NCBI RefSeq assembly: GCF_003675895.1
Contig: NZ_ML014782.1
Coordinates: forward strand, 1-50,194
Source: Parashewanella curva
GTDB taxonomy: Bacteria > Pseudomonadota > Gammaproteobacteria > Enterobacterales > Shewanellaceae
DNA: 50,194 nucleotides
Direction: 5' to 3'
Positions 43,901 through 50,194 of the stretch are shown in pieces. A model generated the notes under the pieces. The model did not search any database and was not told the DNA's origin. It saw only the letters and a list, made by a program, of their open reading frames with translations. The translations under genes were made by a program, and so were the position numbers. Every line of letters starts with the position of its first letter. The first letter of the stretch is position 1.

Positions 43901-46900
43901 AATGGCCATGAATCAGTTTGACACAAAACTCGTATCAGAAGTTAAAGAACAAGTATTAAAGGCGTTGGTAAAAGCTAGTGGAAAAGCTTCTAAGTGGCTT
44001 GAAAATAATCATAAGAGTATACAAAACATTTATCCTGAAGTATTCATCGGTGACAGTTTATCAGGAACTCACGCAAATGAGCTTTTTTTGGGTACTGATA
44101 AAGATGATACGATTCAAACAGGCTTTGGTAATGATACCGTTTATGCTGGAGCAGGTAATGATAATGTAAGTGTTGGCTTTTATGACGACCCTGAAAGTGC
44201 TAGTCGTAATAGTGTCTACACGGGTTCTGGAGATGATATTTTAAAAGTATTCTCGAGTAACTCGAAGTTATATGCAGGTTCAGGCAATGATTTGATTGGT
44301 ATAGCAAAGCGAAATAACAATACAGTACATGCGGGCTCAGGCAATGATAGAATTTTCATAGAAGGTGGAAGCAATAATACAGTTTATGCTGGCTCTGGTG
44401 ATGATGAGCTTTTAACGAATAGTGTAAAATCTTTGGTCGTATATGGAGAAGGTGGTAATGATACTCTCAAAGCAGAAATTGAAAGCAACGGATCAATTAA
44501 ACTTGATGGAGGAGATGGTAACGATACTCTTGTTGGTGGCATTTTGGGAACAAACCACCTACTTGGAGGTAAAGGTGACGACACTTTAGGAGTTGTTAAT
44601 GATGGGTTTTTAATTAAAAGTAAGTACAGCAATACTTATGATGGTGGTAAAGGTGACGACACCTTAAGTGGCTCTAATGGTGAGGACACTTATATATATA
44701 ACCTTGGTGATGGCAATGATACGATCATTGATAATGATAGATTTAAATCAAAATCAAATAGTTATAAAAGTCAAAATTTAGAAGATATCATCGTATTTGG
44801 TAAAGATATTTCTAAAGAAATGGTCAGCTTTACTCATGATCCTGATGGTAGTCTAGTTGTATTGATTACCGATCCAAAAAACTCTGATAATAATGGCTCT
44901 ATAAAAATCAAAAATGCTTCAGTAATTGATGCTTATCGCATTGAATATGTAAAATTTGCTGATGGCAGTCGTATTACACTAGCAGAAATGCTAGCAGCTG
45001 CAGATTTACGTGCAGGAACAGATATTAACCGCACAATTAGTATTAATTCCTCTTCAGAAATAATTAAGCTGGGGTCTGGAAGTGACAATGTTTCTATAAC
45101 AAAAGATAGAAACAAAGTATACGCAGGTGAAGGCGATGATACGATAATTTCAGGAGGAAATGGGAACACTATTTATGCTGGAGCTGGCAATGATACTGTT
45201 TTAATAAAAGCCGATAATACTCGCTCAGCCACAATTAAAACCGTTGTTTATGGCGAAGGTGGTGATGATGTTTTAACTAATCGCTCTTCAAAAAACGTTA
45301 CATTGGATGGTGGTGGAGGTAATGATACTCTGATAGGGAACCATTATGCTGATCATACGTTAATAGGCGGTGACGGAAACGATGTTTTGAAAATAGATAA
45401 TACTATTTCTAGTGCAAAAAATAATACTTTTGAAGGTGGAAAAGGAGATGACACGATAATAGGTGCTCGTGGGAATGACACTTACCTCTATAATCTTGGA
45501 GATGGAGATGATGTTATCTCTGAGGTTGGTTCGACTACGGAGGATAAAATCGTATTTGGAGATGGGATTACTGAAAAAATGCTGAGCTTTAGACGTGATC
45601 TTAAGGGAAATATTATTATTGAAATAACTGATCCAAATAATTCAGCTAATAATGGCTCTATTTCCATGAAAAATGCTTTTGTGGACAGTAAATATCGTAT
45701 TGAGCGTCTTGAGTTTGCAAATGGAAGTGTAATTACTGAAAAAACAATGATTGAGGCAGCTAATAAGCTAGTCGGTACTGATGGCAATGATGAAATTAAA
45801 GGTTCCTCTCATTCTGAAATTATTAAGTCAAAAGCTGGAAACGATGTTGTCTATACAGGAAGTGGAAACGATGTAGTTTATGCTGGTGAAGGTAATGACA
45901 AGATTTATAGTCAAGGAGGAAGTGATGTTTTATACGGTGAAAAAGGGGATGACACATTAGTTGGCCATTATCGTTCAAATAATAAATTGTTTGGTGGTGA
46001 TGGTAATGATGAGCTGAAGCTATCAGAAGTTAATGTTATTAGTAATACAAACTCGAATATATTTGAAGGTGGAAAAGGCGATGACAAAATAACAGGCTCA
46101 TACAGTCGTGATACATATAAATATAATTTAGGTGACGGTAATGATGTAATTACTGATAGTGGTTTAAAATCAAAAGATAAGATTGTATTTGGTGAAGGTG
46201 TAACTGAAGAGATGTTAAGTTTCACCCATGACAGTGATGGTCACATAATTATAAAAATAGTTGACCCGAAAAATGCGGATAATAATGGCTCCATAATTAT
46301 TGAAAATGCTTATATAAATATAGCATACCACATTGAAAGCATAGAGTTTTCAGATGGTAGCAGTATTGATTCATCTAAATTGTTAGTAGCAGCTAAAACA
46401 ATCTATGGAACTAATAAAAATGAAACAATAAAAGGAAGTGAAGGAGACGAGATAATTAAAGCTAAAGGTGGAGATGACATAATCAATACGGGAAAAGGAA
46501 ATCATACTGTCTACGCTGGAGTAGGCAATGATATTGTAAACTCACTAGATGGAAAAGATGTCATATACGGTGGAAAAGGTGATGATACGATTAATTCTGG
46601 TCGTGGAAATGACACCGTATACGGTGGAAAAGGTGATGATACGATTAACTCTGGGCGTGGAAATGACACCATATATGGTGGTGATGGCAACGATACAATA
46701 GATGTTACCTTTGGTGATGATATTGTCTACGCAGGAGAAGGCAATGATACAGTTTACGCTTCATTTGGAAGTAATACCATTTACGGTGAAAACGGCAACG
46801 ATCTTCTGGTTAGCCGTTTCAGAAACGGAGAGAAAACGAGCGTATTAGACGGTGGCAAAGGAAATGATTTCATGATAGGTGGTGGCAGCCTAGAAACTTA

Positions 46901-47363
46901 TCAATATAATCTTGGTGATGGAAACGATATAATTCTAGATGCCACTACAATTCCTGAAGAATCTTATTCCGAATCGTTGGGAATCAAAAAAGATAAAATT
47001 TTGTTTGGAAAAGGTATTACTAAACAAATGCTTAGTTTTTCACATGATAGTAATGGCCACCTTATTATAACTATTGTAGATCCAACCAACAAAGAGAATA
47101 ATGGTTCAATAGTTCTTCAGTATGCTTATTTTGATAATCGCTACGGTGTTGGTCGCATTGAGTTTTTCGATGGTAGTAGTATGGATTCGGAAGAAATGTT
47201 GAACTCTGCAGTGATGAGTAAACTAGCTGACAAGGGGAATGTTTCTTTACTTGCTCAAGCTATGACAAGTTTTGATTCAAATTCAGAGGCTGTTTCAGTT
47301 CTAAGTTTAAATGAAACTTATAGTCATCAGGCTAAGCTAATTAATTCTATATTTGAGAAATAA
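40992..47363 (+). CDS. Large RTX protein with FrpC-like self-processing site
   Basis: This 2,123-residue protein starts at an ATG with an AGGAAG site. Residues 1-530 are helical with coiled coils and no enzymatic motif. Residues about 530-575 are an acidic TSP3-like calcium-binding stretch ('DKDGIPDKDDPDKNNNGIPDGE'). Asp590-Pro591 opens 'DPLVLDLDGDGLEF', the start of the FrpC self-processing module, with EF-hand-like loops to about 760. About 1028-2070 hold GGxGxD calcium-binding repeats in four blocks, each followed by a 'YNLGDG(N/D)D' haemolysin-calcium-binding-related segment (at about 1235, 1499, 1710 and 1973). The C-terminal 60 residues carry the probable secretion signal. Export is expected through the adjacent two-ABC system. 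There is no acyltransferase (RtxC) gene, so it may be an adhesin or processed effector and not a pore-forming toxin. Confidence 0.9.
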   Translation: MNLSELAQLAKNIYNDDKSGVLKLQSNINIFANELKNIANGNGDLNSTTLAAASVVASFVDLLNKDSNVGVVVNFGVLKANFDAAKKEYKEHGVVSTKTKLNLASSILDVTSDVTAQLAKKRFPKLYIVTVLADILSVISKHIAVNAESAEQLQRRTEQEFRTQVKIIKSELEKRTIDFHENYEKIVRKEALILGVDVKKILEENKSNDVELLMQRLVNEIQDEVNKILDLRSVKRLEEIQQLSDKYIGEFEIISGGYGDGGEVSKKLKGYLTFDVRRAREKLFQAASDKFSSELNDKDNRKQVQSFIDKINIAIGQAQLKNLYVEGSIKTWKNELFAALSEERKQVLEELSKTKSDLLGYLPNYERDIVSPLGNKIKELTREFAIYERQEIERQLVNNVYKDLAESVVIDRKNFMDKIADMHLESTGYLQNKAADLVEKLRGKDIAIPDSILRRLGEITPEVSKKLKQSLDALYNIFDSHLKDFKDYSVFITNVQGALNAETARLKTDFATMNSELNSIINTLKGLLEEEEDQDQDQDKDGIPDKDDPDKNNNGIPDGEEKGTDGGEGGELGNSAIEGSNNANRRRRIDPLVLDLDGDGLEFVNLETTKAHFDYNRDGFATKTSWLKGDDGFLARDLNGDGKINDISELFGSETQTGFEELSKHDSNKDGVINNKDEIFKKLLIWQDKNGDGISTKDELKKLSNYNISEISLSRKNINVEKDDTIIDEQGSYTTTDKDGNKKTHILGDVQFSTLPTYSRYSGNVTLTEAAKAVRNIKGYGVLPDLQIAMSLDKKFAGVVKSTLQNLTSENLFERFDNLLIHWAKADSVKIQDIDVTPPNLFVDKNGMIGLGGGVVLSLSQLAVIKAYTGIDNLEISTNTFNTPSGTKTVGEAYLEAWNKIRNNLLIKFAVTQGLTNKFFHSLSYDIGNDSLNVPFEFLSRNAKGIVELIVSENNPLNTAEKAANLAIALMAMNQFDTKLVSEVKEQVLKALVKASGKASKWLENNHKSIQNIYPEVFIGDSLSGTHANELFLGTDKDDTIQTGFGNDTVYAGAGNDNVSVGFYDDPESASRNSVYTGSGDDILKVFSSNSKLYAGSGNDLIGIAKRNNNTVHAGSGNDRIFIEGGSNNTVYAGSGDDELLTNSVKSLVVYGEGGNDTLKAEIESNGSIKLDGGDGNDTLVGGILGTNHLLGGKGDDTLGVVNDGFLIKSKYSNTYDGGKGDDTLSGSNGEDTYIYNLGDGNDTIIDNDRFKSKSNSYKSQNLEDIIVFGKDISKEMVSFTHDPDGSLVVLITDPKNSDNNGSIKIKNASVIDAYRIEYVKFADGSRITLAEMLAAADLRAGTDINRTISINSSSEIIKLGSGSDNVSITKDRNKVYAGEGDDTIISGGNGNTIYAGAGNDTVLIKADNTRSATIKTVVYGEGGDDVLTNRSSKNVTLDGGGGNDTLIGNHYADHTLIGGDGNDVLKIDNTISSAKNNTFEGGKGDDTIIGARGNDTYLYNLGDGDDVISEVGSTTEDKIVFGDGITEKMLSFRRDLKGNIIIEITDPNNSANNGSISMKNAFVDSKYRIERLEFANGSVITEKTMIEAANKLVGTDGNDEIKGSSHSEIIKSKAGNDVVYTGSGNDVVYAGEGNDKIYSQGGSDVLYGEKGDDTLVGHYRSNNKLFGGDGNDELKLSEVNVISNTNSNIFEGGKGDDKITGSYSRDTYKYNLGDGNDVITDSGLKSKDKIVFGEGVTEEMLSFTHDSDGHIIIKIVDPKNADNNGSIIIENAYINIAYHIESIEFSDGSSIDSSKLLVAAKTIYGTNKNETIKGSEGDEIIKAKGGDDIINTGKGNHTVYAGVGNDIVNSLDGKDVIYGGKGDDTINSGRGNDTVYGGKGDDTINSGRGNDTIYGGDGNDTIDVTFGDDIVYAGEGNDTVYASFGSNTIYGENGNDLLVSRFRNGEKTSVLDGGKGNDFMIGGGSLETYQYNLGDGNDIILDATTIPEESYSESLGIKKDKILFGKGITKQMLSFSHDSNGHLIITIVDPTNKENNGSIVLQYAYFDNRYGVGRIEFFDGSSMDSEEMLNSAVMSKLADKGNVSLLAQAMTSFDSNSEAVSVLSLNETYSHQAKLINSIFEK

Positions 47364-47371
47364 AGAAAAGT

Positions 47372-47415
47372 TGAGCTTAGTTGTAGTAATTCTTAAAGGA
47401 CTACAACTAGGCTCA
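47372..47415 (+). terminator. Strong hairpin downstream of the RTX gene
   Basis: A 16-bp stem (TGAGCTTAGTTGTAGT with ACTACAACTAGGCTCA, one T-G wobble) has a 12-base loop and begins 9 bp after the RTX stop. No T tract follows, but the stem is long. It probably ends the secretion/RTX transcript just before the right arm of the ICE. Confidence 0.6.
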
Positions 47416-47454
47416 TAATTAAAAGGTTCAAACTATTGCAGCAATGCTATTTAT

Positions 47455-47654
47455 TGAATAAATATTCTTAGGCTCTACGACACTGTCAAAAATGTCAGTG
47501 AGCAGGCTCGAAATACCCAAAAGTGCGCGAGATACCTATTTAACTCATTGTATCTAAAAGGACTCAAATTACTCCAAAGCCCTAATTTACCTCGCGGGTC
47601 AAATCAAGGTTTTTTGTTTATATACAGTAAGATAGGTATGACAGTGAGCGAGTG
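47455..47654 (+). repeat. Right-arm direct repeat, copy 1
   Basis: These 200 bases align without gaps with 49734-49933 (offset 2279, the same as between att copies), with about 14 differences by eye. The repeat includes the imperfect hairpin CACTGTCA...TGTCAGTG, the motif AAAAGTGCGCGAGAT and a GTTTTTTGTTT run, and leads directly into the att core. It is probably the right recombination arm shared by two elements. Confidence 0.85.
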
Positions 47655-47704
47655 ATGGGGTGTCAGGGGTCGGAGGTTCGAATCCTCTCATTCCGACCAT
47701 TTTT
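47655..47704 (+). other. att copy 2, junction between ICE and cassette
   Basis: Identical to the 50-base copies at 2295 and 49934. It marks the right end of the ICE and the left end of the small downstream cassette. The bases before it belong to the right arm and contain no tRNA 5' half. Confidence 0.9.
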
Positions 47705-47756
47705 ATTAAATTTTACAATGAGTTAGCTTTCTTAGCCCCGCTGACATATTTTCTGA

Positions 47757-47778
47757 AATCTCGTGCAAATCTTGCGCA
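47757..47778 (-). repeat. Inverted 11-bp tandem repeats beside att copy 2
   Basis: Read on the - strand, TGCGCAAGATT and TGCACGAGATT are degenerate copies of the repeats at 2398-2419. A further related site, ATCTCGCGCACT, lies at 47839-47850. Position about 50-60 bases from the att core at both left ends suggests recombination arm sites. No gene is visible in 47705-48175. Confidence 0.4.
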
Positions 47779-48175
47779 TCGATTCACTTTTGCCATTTTA
47801 AAGCAGTGCCTTATGAGCTTGAACGCTGATACAAAAAAATCTCGCGCACTTTTTCTCGGTCATTTTTTCTAATTTGGTTTTCATCGATTTGAACCAAATG
47901 ATCGAAGAGTACAGACGAAAAGTAATCGAATAACCTTAAATCAACGTAAAAAATTACGTTTGAAATAGTGATGCTTATCTTTAAACATCAATTAATTACA
48001 TGATTTATCAACTGAGCATAACCAAGATTACCGTTTTCCGAAGGTGAGTTTGAATTGTGTGATTCAGGTAATCAAAGTGATGTGGTTACTATGGGGGTGT
48101 GTCTCAAGTAAACTTATCTAAAAGTTTGGTGATGTTCCTAACGTACGTCTTGTAGCTAAGTGCGACTTATAATAC

Positions 48176-49486
48176 TTACGCAGAGCTACGGGTGACGTAT
48201 TCATTTACAGGTACAGCTCTAAAATCATCTGCTTCAAGTACTTTGTTAGTTAATGGGTGACGTGCCGATTCAGTGACATCAAATAATTTCATTACATTAT
48301 TTTTAGAAACCATATTCCAGGTATTGTTACTCATTTTTATTTGAATAATGTCTTCATTTTTTTCCTGATGGAGATCAAGCCCTGTGACACAGCACGATTT
48401 ATCGCTTTCTATATCTTTATAGCTGGTAGTTCTCAAGCTCATCACAAATTCCTTTAAATTAGGAATGCTTTCTTTTTCACTTACCCTCTTTAGCAATTTT
48501 GTCTCTAGTTGATTTAAATTAAGCTGTTGATATTGCTGCGGTGGTATCTTATCTTTTAAAGCCTTCAATGCATTCAGACTATACTCTGGAGTATCATCTT
48601 CAAATCGGTAGATAGCTTCAAGGTGCCTGTGAAGAGGGGCAGTATCTGCTTCAATGTCTTCTTTTTTTATAGGATCATAAAATGACAAGGTGATTTGTTC
48701 TTCTTGAGTATCATCAAATTGGGTTAAGAGGGATAATAATTCATCAGGTAGCTGAACAGCGACTTGTGATTTGACTAATTCTATCTCTCGGCCAAGCATT
48801 GCGGCATTAAAACAACTTTGGTTATCTGGATTATTTAGCATTGATGCTAATTTCTCAGTTAAAACTTTTTGTCTATGGTGGGGCAAAAGAGATTGATTGA
48901 CTGTAACAATATAAAAATCAGGAGTTGTTTGTGACATTGATATGGCTAATTGTGAGTTCCCACAAAAAAAATTTTCATGAGTTGCTTGCTTGCCACGAAT
49001 TAGAAGTGACTGAATAAAAGCATCCCTTAATTCACCCACCGAAGAATCTGGACCCACATCAATACTGGCTATACTTACCTGTGTATAGCAACAAGTATTT
49101 TCGCAAGCTCTCTCATCTGTATGGTTGAGATGAAAATTTTCAAAGCTTGAAGCATTAGCTCTTACTGCAGGGCTGTTTATTACCGCAGTGAATCTTGAAA
49201 GTGTATCTTTGTCATGGGTTGCATGAAATTGCCTGTACCTTTGAGTTTTCTCTGAAGATAAAAATATTTGAAAGCTTGTTGGAGGTGATACAAAGCCTTC
49301 GACAATAGGTTGCAACAGTGTTGTTTGGTTACCTTGCCTACAATGACGAATTGAAAAATTAGTCTCATGTATCCAAAAGCTTTTATGAGTTTTTTTAACG
49401 CCATAATGAAGGATACTATGGTAATACTCGCTCTCTATTTGGGCAGAAGATAGAAATAAGTTTGTTAATGCAGTTGCCATTTTCAT
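48176..49486 (-). CDS. Putative effector with NleG/U-box-like C-terminus
   Basis: The protein is 436 residues from the ATG at 49486 (an earlier TTG is possible; neither has a strong ribosome site). It has no signal peptide or membrane helix. The N-terminal 300 residues are not recognised and contain several cysteines ('ERACENTCCYTQ'). The C-terminal 70 residues begin 'CCVTGLDL', continue with 'IKMSNNTWNMVSKNNVMKLFDV' and 'HPLTNKVLEADDFRAV', and recall the U-box-like E3 ligase domain of NleG effectors (C-x-I-T, then HPLSREPIT). If so, the protein would act on eukaryotic ubiquitin. It is the only gene of the att-flanked cassette. The U-box reading is inference from a short motif. Confidence 0.5.
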   Translation of the reverse strand: MKMATALTNLFLSSAQIESEYYHSILHYGVKKTHKSFWIHETNFSIRHCRQGNQTTLLQPIVEGFVSPPTSFQIFLSSEKTQRYRQFHATHDKDTLSRFTAVINSPAVRANASSFENFHLNHTDERACENTCCYTQVSIASIDVGPDSSVGELRDAFIQSLLIRGKQATHENFFCGNSQLAISMSQTTPDFYIVTVNQSLLPHHRQKVLTEKLASMLNNPDNQSCFNAAMLGREIELVKSQVAVQLPDELLSLLTQFDDTQEEQITLSFYDPIKKEDIEADTAPLHRHLEAIYRFEDDTPEYSLNALKALKDKIPPQQYQQLNLNQLETKLLKRVSEKESIPNLKEFVMSLRTTSYKDIESDKSCCVTGLDLHQEKNEDIIQIKMSNNTWNMVSKNNVMKLFDVTESARHPLTNKVLEADDFRAVPVNEYVTRSSA

Positions 49487-49733
49487 ACTCAATTATGCGA
49501 ACTGTATCAATATATTAGCTGCAACAAGTGTTACTTTCTGTTAAATCTTGTTAATAAGATTTTCATCAGATTCTCAGAGTCTTCTACAGTGTTCATTTGA
49601 AATCTATTCGCTCAAAACTGAGAAAAACGCGATGAGCTTGAGAAGTAAAGTATTACATTATTATAGATAATGAGCTTGAGTTATATACCAAGTTCGTACT
49701 TTTATAGGCAAGGCTGAATTTGATACCTGTATA

Positions 49734-49933
49734 TGAATAAGTATTCTTATACTCTACGACACTGTCAGAAATGTCAGTGAGCAGGCTCCAAATACTCAAA
49801 AGTGCGCGAGATACCCATTTAACTCATTGTATCTAAAAGGACTCAAATTACTCAAAATCCCTGATTTACCTCGTGGGTCAAACCAAGGTTTTTTGTTTAT
49901 ATACAGTAAGATAGGCATGATAGTGAGCGAGTG
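49734..49933 (+). repeat. Right-arm direct repeat, copy 2
   Basis: The counterpart of 47455-47654, with the same hairpin and AGTGCGCGAGAT motif, running into att copy 3. The identity ends abruptly at its left edge (49734), where the sequence becomes unique to the cassette. The 49487-49733 gap upstream of the effector gene holds nothing else I can name. Confidence 0.85.
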
Positions 49934-49983
49934 ATGGGGTGTCAGGGGTCGGAGGTTCGAATCCTCTCATTCCGACCATTTTT
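49934..49983 (+). other. att copy 3, right end of the cassette
   Basis: Identical to the copies at 2295 and 47655. It is also only a tRNA-Pro 3' end, without the 5' half. The remaining 211 bases of the window (49984-50194) show no gene or repeat I can support. Confidence 0.9.
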
Positions 49984-50194
49984 TTCTTATTTTACAAGTG
50001 ATTTTGAGCTCTTAAGAAATCTTGTAGCGCAATATTTCTCTCAAAAACCATTTTTTATAGCATATATGCATAGGTATCTACACAATGTGATCACTTTCTA
50101 AGCAATTAAACTTTTTCATGGAACTGTTTGAAAAAGTGGCGATCAGATCTGCAAATTCCCTTCAACTGACGATAAAAATGGATTTGTTTGCACA

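Larger units (their letters stand above)
2295..47704. mobile_element. 45.4-kb integrative and conjugative element
   Basis: The element is bounded by identical 50-bp tRNA-Pro-derived repeats in direct orientation. It has a tyrosine integrase at its left end reading toward the left att, an excisionase-like gene, a replication primase-helicase, a repressor, an oriT-like region, MobC, a relaxase (truncated), VirD4 and a VirB2-B11 secretion system. These are the parts expected of an ICE. Cargo comprises a metabolic cluster, a nuclease-like gene and an RTX/type I secretion cluster. Transfer competence is doubtful because of the relaxase truncation and the VirB9 insertion. Confidence 0.85.
47655..49983. 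mobile_element. 2.3-kb recombinase-less att-flanked cassette (CIME-like)
   Basis: The cassette is bounded by identical 50-base att copies in direct orientation. Its right arm is nearly identical to that of the ICE, and degenerate copies of the 11-bp repeats lie just inside its left end. It contains one gene (48176-49486) and no integrase. Such elements, which could be moved in tandem with an ICE or by its integrase in trans, have been called cis-mobilisable elements. Confidence 0.7.

Noticed and set aside
44384-46225. Several antisense open frames within the RTX repeats
   Set aside because: They are shadows created by the low-complexity Gly/Asp-rich coding sequence and have no start signals.
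40992-47363. Acylated pore-forming RTX toxin like HlyA
   Set aside because: No acyltransferase gene is nearby and the N-terminal region does not show the usual hydrophobic pore domain and acylation-site pattern.

Overview
The window is accessory DNA from a gammaproteobacterium, most likely a marine Shewanella, Parashewanella or Vibrio relative. That placement is inferred from moderate AT-richness, a small TIGR02922-like protein, a PKD-domain lipoprotein and the tRNA-Pro-type attachment sequence. No rRNA, complete tRNA or core chromosomal operon is present.

The organising feature is three identical 50-bp sequences at 2295-2344, 47655-47704 and 49934-49983. Each reproduces the 3' end of a tRNA-Pro(GGG)-type gene, from the anticodon loop through CCA, and none has the 5' half of the tRNA. 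They delimit a 45.4-kb integrative and conjugative element (ICE, 2295-47704) and, abutting it, a 2.3-kb recombinase-less cassette (47655-49983) holding one gene. Because the leftmost copy is not a complete tRNA either, another element may lie further left; a PKD lipoprotein, a TIGR02922-like gene and a repeat-rich region occupy 1-2294.

ICE layout from the left: a membrane protein (2629-3084); an overlapping leftward operon of AlpA-like regulator, primase-helicase, excisionase-like protein and tyrosine integrase (3392-7690); metabolic cargo (8003-14803) with two MFS transporters, a LysR regulator, a methyltransferase-like protein, an alpha/beta hydrolase and small secreted proteins; an S24-family repressor whose nucleophile serine is replaced by glycine; an oriT-like set of three 22-bp repeats followed by mobC and a C-terminally truncated relaxase; a 665-aa protein with a PD-(D/E)XK nuclease motif; ArdC-like antirestriction protein, Toprim/LPD7 protein, VirD4 and a VirB2-VirB11 type IV secretion operon (19912-33878, leftward) that includes EexN and a 50-aa VirB7-like lipoprotein; and finally a type I secretion cluster (ABC, HlyD, ABC) with a small secreted protein and a 2,123-aa RTX protein (34728-47363).

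The integrase and excisionase would mobilise DNA between att copies, the primase-helicase would support replication after excision, and MobC, relaxase, VirD4 and VirB would transfer it. The truncated relaxase and a palindromic element inserted in frame in the VirB9 signal peptide raise doubt that transfer still works. The RTX protein carries a FrpC-like self-processing Asp-Pro site and has its own two-ABC exporter. The terminal cassette encodes a protein with a possible NleG/U-box-like C-terminus. These last two, the nuclease-like protein and the att-flanked cassette are the most novel items.
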